In this document: piece after piece, positions 1-5,177 of the stretch
Numbering within the stretch: the stretch's first letter is position 1
Layout: each line of letters opens with the position of its first letter
From: Phascolarctobacterium sp.
GTDB taxonomy: Bacteria; Bacillota; Negativicutes; Acidaminococcales; Acidaminococcaceae
DNA: 5,619 bases
Direction of reading: 5' to 3'
Assembly (NCBI GenBank): GCA_016302525.1
Contig: JAEDNJ010000107.1
Location: 1-5,619 of the forward strand
Notes under the pieces: model-generated
Database searches by the model: none
What the model was told of the DNA's origin: nothing
Seen by the model: the letters and a program-made list of their open reading frames with translations, nothing else
Position numbers and translations under genes: made by a program

Positions 1-4
1 ATAG

Positions 5-1273
5 ATGAAGGTATTATTGATTGGTAGTGGCGGGCGTGAGCACGCTCTGGCTTGGAAGCTGGTGCAAAGTGAGCTGGTGGAAGAGCTGCTGGTTGCTCCT
101 GGCAATCCTGGTATTGCTATGCTGCCAAAGACCTTGAATGTAGCTTTAGATGTGGATAACCATGAGGAGATTGTAGATTATGTTAAGGCCTGCGGCATTG
201 GCCTGGTGGTAGTTGGTCCTGAAGCACCTTTGGTTGCCGGCTTAGCTGATGTGCTGCGTGCAAATAACATTCCTGTATTTGGTCCCAATAAGGCTGCTGC
301 TGAATTGGAGGGCTCCAAGGCCTTCTCTAAGGAAATGATGGCTAAGTACAACATTCCTACAGCCTTCTACAAGATTTGTGAGGATGTTGAGACTGCCAAG
401 GCTTATGTAGAAGAAAAGGGCGCTCCTATTGTTGTTAAGGCTGATGGTCTGGCGGCAGGTAAGGGCGTTGTAGTGGCTATGACCAAGGAAGAGGCTCTGG
501 CTGCTATTGATGATATGATGGGCGACATGAAGTTTGGTGCTGCTGGCGCTCGTGTTGTAATTGAAGAATTTATGGATGGCGAAGAGGCTTCTCTCTTAGC
601 CTTCACTGACGGTAAGACTGTTGTGCCCATGATTGCCTCCCAAGACCATAAGCGTGTGGGCGATGGTGACAAGGGCCCCAACACTGGCGGCATGGGCACC
701 TATGCTCCTGCTCCCGTCTTAACTCCTGAGCTGCGCCAAAAGGCTTATGAAACTGTCTTAAAGCCGATGGTTGCTGCTATGGCTAAAGAGGGCAAAACCT
801 ATCAAGGCTGTCTCTATGCTGGTCTCATGGTTAAGGGTGACAGTGTTAAGGTTGTAGAGTTCAACTGCCGTTTTGGTGACCCTGAAACCCAGGTTGTGCT
901 GCCCCTGTTAGATGCAGATTTAGCAGAGATTATGCTGGCCTGCGATAATGGCACCCTCGATAGGGTGACTATCAACTGGCATGACCGCGCTGCTGTGTGC
1001 GTTGTTGTGGCTTCTGAGGGCTATCCTGGCAGCTATGCTAAGGGCAAGGAAATTTCTGGTCTAGACGAGGCTCCGGAGAATACAGTTATCTTCCATGCTG
1101 GCACCAAAGAGGTGGACGGCAAGGTTGTAACTGCTGGTGGCCGTGTGCTGGGCGTGACTGGCTTTGCTGCTGATATCAGAGCAGCTAAGGACAAGGCCTA
1201 TGAGGCAGTTGCCAAGGTAAAATTTGAAGGCGCTTTCTGCAGAAAAGATATTGCGTGGAGAGCTTTAAAGTAG
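5..1273 (+). CDS. purD: Phosphoribosylamine-glycine ligase (GAR synthetase)
   Basis: This enzyme joins glycine to 5-phosphoribosylamine using ATP, giving glycinamide ribonucleotide. It is the second step of de novo purine synthesis and acts in the cytosol. At 422 residues it is full length for the family. The N-terminal domain opens with [13 protein letters not shown] (residues 7-19) and [10 protein letters not shown] (71-80). The ATP-grasp core shows [11 protein letters not shown] (145-155), the EEF segment (187-189), the signature GPNTGGMG (224-231) and the metal-binding stretch [10 protein letters not shown] (285-294). The C-terminal domain carries HAGT (364-367) and GGRVLGVTG (378-386). 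Only four bases lie upstream. They include TAG at 2-4, which could be the stop of a preceding gene such as purH, but this cannot be tested here, and the ribosome site is not visible. The ATG at 5 is supported by the family's usual M-K-V-L-(L/V)-I-G start. Its end overlaps the putative guaB promoter. Identification is secure. Confidence 0.98.
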   Translation: MKVLLIGSGGREHALAWKLVQSELVEELLVAPGNPGIAMLPKTLNVALDVDNHEEIVDYVKACGIGLVVVGPEAPLVAGLADVLRANNIPVFGPNKAAAELEGSKAFSKEMMAKYNIPTAFYKICEDVETAKAYVEEKGAPIVVKADGLAAGKGVVVAMTKEEALAAIDDMMGDMKFGAAGARVVIEEFMDGEEASLLAFTDGKTVVPMIASQDHKRVGDGDKGPNTGGMGTYAPAPVLTPELRQKAYETVLKPMVAAMAKEGKTYQGCLYAGLMVKGDSVKVVEFNCRFGDPETQVVLPLLDADLAEIMLACDNGTLDRVTINWHDRAAVCVVVASEGYPGSYAKGKEISGLDEAPENTVIFHAGTKEVDGKVVTAGGRVLGVTGFAADIRAAKDKAYEAVAKVKFEGAFCRKDIAWRALK

Positions 1274-1279
1274 TATAAT
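1251..1279 (+). promoter_or_regulatory. Putative guaB promoter inside the purD 3' end
   Basis: A perfect -10 box TATAAT (1274-1279) starts right after the purD stop codon. It is preceded at the ideal 17-base spacing by TTGCGT (1251-1256), which keeps only the TTG of the -35 consensus. Transcription would start near 1286 and give guaB a leader of about 124 bases. This would let guaB be transcribed apart from the purine operon, while read-through from purD remains possible. It is a prediction by inspection: the -10 is strong and the -35 is weak. Confidence 0.45.
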
Positions 1280-1392
1280 ACACAAAAATCTTGTGTGTTT
1301 ATAAACGCTGGCACCTGGTGCTGACGGCGACGATGGCGTGCAGGGCTGCTGCACGTAGGAAACAATAATAAGTTGTGTTTAATTTTTTGTGT
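1280..1392 (+). promoter_or_regulatory. Foldable GC-rich leader upstream of guaB (candidate structured RNA)
   Basis: Between purD and guaB lies a segment of about 54 bases (1306-1359) that is roughly 70% G+C, flanked by strongly A/T-rich DNA. It contains a hairpin with a 7-bp perfect stem (CGTGCAG 1337-1343 with CTGCACG 1349-1355, loop 1344-1348) and a weaker one (GCAC 1311-1314 with GTGC 1318-1321, extendable by wobble pairs). ACGC at 1305-1308 can instead pair with GCGT at 1336-1339, which would break the first hairpin. ACACAAAAA (1280-1288) is complementary to TTTTTGTGT (1384-1392), so it could close the whole region into a multibranch fold ending directly before the guaB ribosome site at 1393. 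The same ACACAA can also pair with TTGTGT at 1291-1296 or 1373-1378. I recognise no known riboswitch core. No typical terminator is evident, because the strong hairpin lacks an adjacent T run. A regulatory role is inference. Confidence 0.35.
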
Positions 1393-1409
1393 AAGGAGAA
1401 GAGAAAATT

Positions 1410-2915
1410 ATGGCTTTTTATTATGATGAACCTGCTCATACTTTTAGTGAGTATCTGTTAGTACCTGGTTATTCCTCTGAAAAATGCATCCCTGCAAATG
1501 TTGATTTAAAAACTCCGCTGGTTAAATTCAAAAAGGGCGAAGAATCTGCTATTACCATGAATATCCCCATGGTTTCTGCAATTATGCAATCCGTTTCTGG
1601 CGAAAAGCTGGCTATTGCTCTGTCTAAAGAGGGCGGCGTTTCCTTTATCTATGGTTCTCAAACTATTGAAGATGAGGCTGCTATGGTTGCTCGCGTAAAG
1701 CAACATCGTGCAGGCTTCGTAAAATCTGATTCTAACATTAGCCCTGACAGCACTCTGGCTGACATCCTGGCTCTGAAAGAAAAAACTGGTCACTCCACTG
1801 TAGCAGTAACCTCTGACGGTACTGTTAACGGCAAGCTGGAAGGTCTTGTTACTAGCCGTGACTATCGTCCGAGCCGTATGTCTCGCGATACTCTGGTTAG
1901 AGATTTCATGACCCCGGTGGAAAAACTGGTTGTTGCTCCTAAGGATGTTACCCTGCAACAAGCTAATGACATTATCTGGGACAAAAAAGTTAATACCCTG
2001 CCTGTAATTGATGATGAAGGTCGTCTGATGTACATGGTATTCCGTAAGGACTATGTTGCTCATAAAGAATACCCCTTAGAGCTGCTGGACAGCCAAAAAC
2101 GCCATATCGTTGGCGCTGGTATCAACACTCGCGACTATGCTGAGCGTGTTCCTGCTCTGGTAGCTGCTGGTGCAGACGTTCTCTGCATCGACTCCTCCGA
2201 GGGCTACAGCGCATGGCAAAAGATTACTCTGGCTTGGATTCGTGAGCACTATGGCGACTCCGTAAAGGTTGGCGCTGGTAACGTTGTTGACGGCGAAGGC
2301 TTCCGCTTCCTGGCAGAGGCTGGTGCTGACTTTATCAAGGTTGGTATCGGTGGCGGCTCCATTTGTATCACTCGTGAGCAAAAGGGTATCGGCCGTGGCC
2401 AAGCTACTGCTCTGATTGATGTTTGCCGTGCTCGTGACGAATACTACAAGGAAACCGGCGTTTACATTCCTGTATGCTCTGACGGCGGTATCGTATACGA
2501 CTACCACATGACCCTGGCTCTGGCAATGGGCGCAGACTTCATGATGCTAGGCCGTTATTTCGCTCGCTTTGACGAAAGCCCGACCAACAAGGTTAACATT
2601 AACGGCACCTACATGAAGGAATACTGGGGCGAAGGCTCTGCTCGTGCTCGTAACTGGCAACGTTATGACATGGGTGGCGCAGCTAAGCTCTCCTTCGAGG
2701 AAGGCGTTGACTCCTATGTTCCGTATGCAGGCTCCTTAAAGGACAACGTAAACCTGAGCTTAAGCAAGGTTCGCTCCACCATGTGTAACTGCGGCGCTCT
2801 GAGCATTCCTGAGCTGCAAGCAAAGGCTAAGCTGACCCTGATTTCTGCAACCTCCTTAGTTGAGGGTGGCGCTCATGACGTTATGCTGAAGGACAACAGC
2901 GATTACCCGAAATAA
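1410..2915 (+). CDS. guaB: IMP dehydrogenase, Tritrichomonas-like type
   Basis: This enzyme oxidises IMP to XMP with NAD+, the committed step to GMP. The 501-residue protein has a TIM-barrel catalytic domain interrupted by two CBS domains (about residues 110-215). Catalytic features are Cys319 in [11 protein letters not shown], the IMP phosphate contacts DGG (358-360) and GR (381-382), Asp261, the mobile-flap pair Arg418-Tyr419 in NWQRYD, and the EGG potassium site (485-487). The N-terminus ([17 protein letters not shown]) and many segments resemble, as I recall it, the IMP dehydrogenase of the parasite Tritrichomonas foetus. The key residue numbers coincide with that enzyme rather than with the common bacterial form of about 485 residues. 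Lys310 and Glu431, the pair linked to mycophenolic acid insensitivity in T. foetus, are both present. AAGGAG at 1393-1398 sits 11 bases before the ATG, a slightly long spacing. Its substrate is the end product of the pathway that includes purD next door. All 11 Gln codons are CAA. Confidence 0.96.
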   Translation: MAFYYDEPAHTFSEYLLVPGYSSEKCIPANVDLKTPLVKFKKGEESAITMNIPMVSAIMQSVSGEKLAIALSKEGGVSFIYGSQTIEDEAAMVARVKQHRAGFVKSDSNISPDSTLADILALKEKTGHSTVAVTSDGTVNGKLEGLVTSRDYRPSRMSRDTLVRDFMTPVEKLVVAPKDVTLQQANDIIWDKKVNTLPVIDDEGRLMYMVFRKDYVAHKEYPLELLDSQKRHIVGAGINTRDYAERVPALVAAGADVLCIDSSEGYSAWQKITLAWIREHYGDSVKVGAGNVVDGEGFRFLAEAGADFIKVGIGGGSICITREQKGIGRGQATALIDVCRARDEYYKETGVYIPVCSDGGIVYDYHMTLALAMGADFMMLGRYFARFDESPTNKVNINGTYMKEYWGEGSARARNWQRYDMGGAAKLSFEEGVDSYVPYAGSLKDNVNLSLSKVRSTMCNCGALSIPELQAKAKLTLISATSLVEGGAHDVMLKDNSDYPK

Positions 2916-2955
2916 TAGGTAAGCTAAAATAGTACAGCTTAATATCTTATAAAAT

Positions 2956-3016
2956 AAACACGGAAGGCGTTGGCCAGGCGAAGGGCTTGGCTGACACTGC
3001 TTCCGTGTTTTTTGTT
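2956..3016 (+). terminator. Rho-independent terminator after guaB
   Basis: An 11-bp perfect outer stem (AAACACGGAAG 2956-2966 with CTTCCGTGTTT 3000-3010) runs straight into a T tract (3008-3013, then GTT). The 33-base segment between the arms is not an open loop. It forms a second hairpin, GCCAGGC with GCTTGGC around a GAAGG loop (2973-2991), giving a long stem with an asymmetric internal bulge. It lies about 40 bases past the guaB stop and should end the transcript. Its long inner arm is larger than a minimal terminator needs. Confidence 0.9.
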
Positions 3017-3166
3017 ATGTGATTTAACCAGTTGAAGGCTGACGGGTTTCTAAAAAACAAGGCAGAGTGCAAGAGTTAAACACAAGCTATTGCAGTGCGC
3101 ATTGAAGTTTAGAGCAGATTTATACAAAAGGTATTTACGATATAGCTCTCAAGAACGTATAGATAT
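3017..3166. other. Spacer between guaB terminator and flavodoxin control region, nothing recognised
   Basis: The gap between guaB and the flavodoxin gene totals 356 bases. Apart from the terminator at its left end and the promoter and repeats at its right end, this part is A/T-rich with no convincing open frame, ribosome site, RNA gene or strong hairpin on either strand. TGCAA and TTGCA words near 3068 and 3091 could form a weak 5-bp stem, which is not enough to call. Confidence 0.6.
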
Positions 3167-3176
3167 TGAACAATTA
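3167..3176 (+). repeat. TGAACAATTA direct repeat, copy 1 (upstream of flavodoxin -35)
   Basis: The exact 10-base word TGAACAATTA occurs here and again at 3219-3228, 52 bases apart start to start (about five helical turns). This copy ends 14 bases before the predicted -35. Its position suggests a protein-binding half-site, but that is inference. Confidence 0.4.
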
Positions 3177-3189
3177 TAAAATCTGTAGC

Positions 3190-3217
3190 TTGCTTTTTTT
3201 CTCTAGAGTGTTATAAT
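3190..3217 (+). promoter_or_regulatory. Predicted flavodoxin promoter
   Basis: TTGCTT (3190-3195) and a perfect TATAAT (3212-3217) are separated by 16 bases. The -35 keeps only its TTG core. Transcription would start near 3224, leaving a leader of about 48 bases before the flavodoxin start. A second TATAAT at 3246-3251 has no -35 partner. The pair of TGAACAATTA words brackets this promoter. Confidence 0.6.
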
Positions 3218-3218
3218 A

Positions 3219-3228
3219 TGAACAATTA
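3219..3228 (+). repeat. TGAACAATTA direct repeat, copy 2 (at the flavodoxin start point)
   Basis: This second exact copy begins one base after the -10 box and covers the predicted start of transcription, the position of a classical repressor site. It is followed by ATCATTTGTTG, whose TTGTT is an imperfect inverted partner of the GAACAA in the repeat. The close similarity to TGAGCAATTGCTCA at 4989-5002 is discussed in the findings. Confidence 0.4.
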
Positions 3229-3271
3229 ATCATTTGTTGCTGTATTATAATTACTTTTATGGAAAGAGGTT

Positions 3272-3700
3272 ATGCGAGTGATAGTTATTCCCGTTGTATA
3301 TTGGTCTGGCACTGGCAGTACCAAAAGGATGGCAGAGGCTGTGGTTGAAGAAATCAACGCTTCTGGTGCCTTTGCCAAGCTGCTGCGTGTTAATGAAACC
3401 TCTGCTGCTGAAATTGCTTCCTTTCAGCGTATTGCCTTGGGCTGTCCTGCTATGGGCGCAGAGGAATTAGAGAAGCTGGAATTTGAACCCTTTATGAGTG
3501 CTTTGGAGCCCTTTTTAGATAGCAAAAGGCTGGTGCTCTTTGGCTCCTATGGCTGGGGCGGCTCCTATATGGAGCAATGGGCAGCTAGAGTAGAGAACGC
3601 TGGGGCGCGCCTCATGGCTAAGCCTGTGCTGGCCTTAAATGAGCCCGATGAAGCTGCGTTGGCAGCCTGCAGAGAGCTGGCTAAGGCCTTACTAAAATAA
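3272..3700 (+). CDS. Flavodoxin, clostridial short-chain type
   Basis: A small cytosolic FMN protein that carries low-potential electrons, often standing in for ferredoxin when iron is short. The 142-residue length fits short-chain flavodoxins. The phosphate-binding loop is SGTGST (residues 12-17). The first flavin loop is LGCPAMGAEELE (56-67) and the second is FGSYGWGG (90-97), whose Trp95 should stack on the flavin. NEPDEA (123-128) is also typical. As recalled, it closely parallels Clostridium beijerinckii flavodoxin, but Ala63 replaces the Asp of that protein's Met-Gly-Asp loop. The start is uncertain. The ATG at 3272 lies only two bases after GGAAAGAGG (3261-3269), whereas an in-frame GTG at 3278 has an ideal 8-base spacing and would remove two residues (R2 and the initiator). 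The gene stands alone between its own promoter and terminator. The redox partner is not visible. Confidence 0.93.
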   Translation: MRVIVIPVVYWSGTGSTKRMAEAVVEEINASGAFAKLLRVNETSAAEIASFQRIALGCPAMGAEELEKLEFEPFMSALEPFLDSKRLVLFGSYGWGGSYMEQWAARVENAGARLMAKPVLALNEPDEAALAACRELAKALLK

Positions 3701-3710
3701 TTGATTTTTG

Positions 3711-3748
3711 GATGTGGTGCTAACAATTAGTGGCCACATCTTTTTTTT
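3711..3748 (+). terminator. Rho-independent terminator after the flavodoxin gene
   Basis: GATGTGG (3711-3717) pairs with CCACATC (3734-3740), followed by eight T residues (3741-3748). An inner CTAA/TTAG pair extends the stem past a small internal loop. It lies 10 bases after the stop codon and is a textbook terminator. Confidence 0.9.
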
Positions 3749-3753
3749 ATAAA

Positions 3754-3802
3754 AAATACACTCCCAGGCTTGCCACAGGAAGGTTAGTCTGGGAGTGTAT
3801 TT
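3754..3802 (-). terminator. Terminator of the sugar-binding protein gene, possibly bidirectional
   Basis: A 14-bp perfect stem is formed by AAATACACTCCCAG (3754-3767) and CTGGGAGTGTATTT (3789-3802), with a 21-base loop. Read on the - strand it is followed by a T-rich tail made by the A run at 3751-3756 and the A/T stretch beyond. It starts 18 bases past the stop of the leftward gene. On the + strand the tail is the poorer TTTGTTTG, so it may act as a backup for the flavodoxin terminator only 5 bases away. Together the two form a convergent barrier. Confidence 0.88.
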
Positions 3803-3820
3803 GTTTGGGGAAGGTGTAGA

Positions 3821-4894
3821 TTATTTCTTGTTTTTCAGGCTGCTTTCAAAGTCTGCTTGATTCTTGGCGTTGACAATTTGAATGCCAGTATCGTTGTTTT
3901 TCAAAGCAACCTTTGTGCCAGCTGCCAGGGAAGCAGCAGTTGTAACTGCCTCATAGCCCATTTTATATTGGTTTTGTACAATAGATGCTGCTTTAAAATT
4001 AGCGTCCTTAATGAGGGCCGCGGTTGCAGGAGCATAGTCAAAGCCTACCAGAACAACATCCTTACGGTTAGCTTTTTGAATAGCTGTAGCAGCTGCAACA
4101 GTGGGATTGTTGTTTAGGGCAATGATACCACCCAGCTTGGCAGTTCTAAGGGCCAGCTCAGCATTCTTTTGTGCCATACCCTTGTCACCATAATCAATTA
4201 ACAGAGCTTTGTCAAGCTGCCAGCTTTTGGGAGCTTTTTGATTCCAGTAGGAGCAAAAGCCGTCTAAACGGTCCACAATAGCAGAGCTGCTTTGGCTGGA
4301 TTGTTGGATACGCACTACCAGCTCCTGATTTTCCTTAGCACCTGCTTCTTGAAGCAGTTTTAGCATTTCTTCGGCTGCCTTCATACCAGCAGCGGCATTA
4401 TTAGTCATAAAGGAGGCATCATAATCCTTGCTGTAAAGGTCGGTATCAATGATGACTACAGGAATCCTTTTATCTTTAAGGGCTTTTACGGCAGGAGCCA
4501 AAAGACTGCTGTCCGTAGGAGCCATAATAACAGCGTCTATTTTCTTGCTGTCCAGCTCTTCCAGCATTGCTCTTTGGGTTTCCCAATCAGAGTCTCTAAG
4601 AGCCGCACCCATGTAAACATTAACATCAGCTGCAGCACTAGCCTGCTTTAAACCCTCCACAACCTCTTTCCAGTAGCTGTTGTTCAGGGTTTTAATAACT
4701 ACATAGATGTTTTTACGACCTTCTTTAATGGAGCTAACAGGGGCAAAATCAGCACGGATGGGATTTAGCATAACCTTTTGAATAACTTTCGCCCCTTCAG
4801 TAGCAGCAGACTTTTGTTCTTGATTGCAGCCAGCTACATAAGCAGAAACACCAATAGCCACAAATAATGCTAAGATACGAGTAGAGATTTTCAT
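3821..4894 (-). CDS. Ribose/galactose-type sugar-binding lipoprotein of an ABC importer
   Basis: An extracytoplasmic solute-binding protein that probably captures a sugar or sugar-like ligand. Of its 357 residues, the first 22 form a lipoprotein signal peptide: Lys2/Arg6, a hydrophobic core, then the lipobox VAGC with Cys23 as the lipid-anchored residue. A charged linker follows to about residue 60. The two-lobed fold of the RbsB family starts at NIYVVIKTLNNSYW (62-75), with IDAVIMAPTDSS (119-130), IPVVIID (144-150), RLDGF (209-213), NNNPTVAAATAIQKA (261-275) and VVLVGFD (280-286). By-eye alignment to RbsB places ligand-contact positions at Trp75, Asp150, Arg209, Asn261/262, Asp286 and Gln307. 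RbsB's Arg90 appears to be replaced by Thr151, so the ligand may not be ribose. AGGAGG sits 6 bases before the ATG. No permease or ATPase gene lies beside it, and it has its own promoter and terminator. The ligand is unknown. Confidence 0.9.
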   Translation of the reverse strand: MKISTRILALFVAIGVSAYVAGCNQEQKSAATEGAKVIQKVMLNPIRADFAPVSSIKEGRKNIYVVIKTLNNSYWKEVVEGLKQASAAADVNVYMGAALRDSDWETQRAMLEELDSKKIDAVIMAPTDSSLLAPAVKALKDKRIPVVIIDTDLYSKDYDASFMTNNAAAGMKAAEEMLKLLQEAGAKENQELVVRIQQSSQSSSAIVDRLDGFCSYWNQKAPKSWQLDKALLIDYGDKGMAQKNAELALRTAKLGGIIALNNNPTVAAATAIQKANRKDVVLVGFDYAPATAALIKDANFKAASIVQNQYKMGYEAVTTAASLAAGTKVALKNNDTGIQIVNAKNQADFESSLKNKK

Positions 4895-4900
4895 AATACG

Positions 4901-4906
4901 CCTCCT
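4901..4906 (-). promoter_or_regulatory. Strong ribosome binding site of the sugar-binding protein gene
   Basis: The full consensus AGGAGG on the - strand lies 6 bases upstream of the ATG at 4894. It fixes the start codon of the lipoprotein and suggests efficient translation. Confidence 0.9.
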
Positions 4907-4988
4907 AAATTGTTAAAGCTGTCTTAAAGTGCAGCAAAGAATAGTTGGGGATATTTTTTATAAGGGCATGACTCATTATCAATATATT

Positions 4989-5002
4989 TGAGCAATTGCT
5001 CA
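4989..5002. promoter_or_regulatory. Perfect 14-bp palindrome TGAGCAATTGCTCA, candidate operator
   Basis: This sequence equals its own reverse complement over 14 bases. Relative to the predicted leftward start of transcription near 5008 it covers about +6 to +19, a usual place for a repressor operator. A symmetric dimeric regulator is the natural reading. I cannot assign a family from the motif alone. No regulator gene is in the window. Confidence 0.6.
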
Positions 5003-5014
5003 TTCGTTAAACAC

Positions 5015-5042
5015 ATTATACTCCTTTACAAGAAATAGTCAA
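5015..5042 (-). promoter_or_regulatory. Near-consensus promoter of the sugar-binding protein gene
   Basis: On the - strand TTGACT (5042-5037, five of six consensus bases) and TATAAT (5020-5015, perfect) are separated by 16 bases. The start point would be near 5008, with a 5' leader of about 114 bases. A promoter this strong combined with an operator-like palindrome just downstream suggests a gene that is highly expressed when released from repression. Confidence 0.82.
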
Positions 5043-5062
5043 GAGCAAATATGAACAAATAT
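5043..5062. repeat. Tandem 10-bp repeats GAGCAAATAT-GAACAAATAT abutting the -35
   Basis: Two 10-base units differing at one position lie head to tail with no gap, directly upstream of the -35 of the sugar-binding protein gene. Each begins with GARCAA, the same core as half of the palindrome at 4989-5002. The unit length of 10 places successive copies on the same face of the helix, which is compatible with cooperative binding by a regulator. Confidence 0.45.
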
Positions 5063-5090
5063 ACATACAAAATAAAGTAACACTTTCCGA

Positions 5091-5142
5091 ACAAAAATAT
5101 AAAAGGCGCCAGTATGTAATGTTCCTTACAGACTGTCGCCTT
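5091..5142 (-). terminator. Terminator of the deacylase gene
   Basis: Two 17-base arms (5126-5142 and 5103-5119) pair with only two mismatches around a 6-base loop (5120-5125). On the - strand the stem is followed by TTTTATATTTTTGT (5104-5091). It lies 35 bases past the stop of the leftward deacylase gene and separates that gene from the promoter of the sugar-binding protein gene, so the two same-strand genes are not one simple operon. Confidence 0.85.
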
Positions 5143-5177
5143 AATAGTTATTCTTGTTTTTAAGCTAGCCTGGACTT

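Noticed and set aside
403..699. Open frame of 98 codons on the - strand within purD
   Set aside because: Antisense to a certain gene, low-complexity Ser/Pro/Ala-rich product, no ribosome site; a by-product of purD codon bias.
1280..1300. purD terminator (ACACAA/TTGTGT hairpin)
   Set aside because: The stem is six mostly A/T pairs and the tail is GTGTTTAT, too weak to call a terminator.
1333..1368. Eleven-codon frame (MACRAAARRKQ) in the guaB leader, a possible leader peptide
   Set aside because: No Shine-Dalgarno sequence before it, it overlaps the main hairpin, and its residues show no link to purine control.
1280..1392. Guanine/adenine, ZTP or PRPP riboswitch before guaB
   Set aside because: I could not find the conserved core sequences of these classes; only generic hairpins are present.
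1506..2507. Two long - strand open frames (185 and 143 codons) within guaB
   Set aside because: Antisense to conserved guaB codons, no recognisable domain and no start signals. They arise because the reverse complements of the preferred codons avoid stops.
2920..2941. Small inverted repeat TAAGCT/AGCTTA after guaB
   Set aside because: A 6-bp stem with a 10-base loop just before a strong terminator; not distinguishable from chance.
3244..3260. Fur- or PerR-like box near the flavodoxin start (TATTATAATTAC)
   Set aside because: Only part of either consensus is present and the DNA is A/T-rich, so chance is likely.
3857..4117. Open frame of 86 codons on the + strand inside the sugar-binding protein gene
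   Set aside because: Antisense shadow, Ser/Cys-rich product with no family resemblance and no promoter or ribosome site.
5089..5100. Third upstream copy of the GAACAA repeat near the sugar-binding protein promoter
   Set aside because: It forms the T-rich tail of the deacylase terminator, which explains it better, and its spacing does not fit the helical phase of the others.
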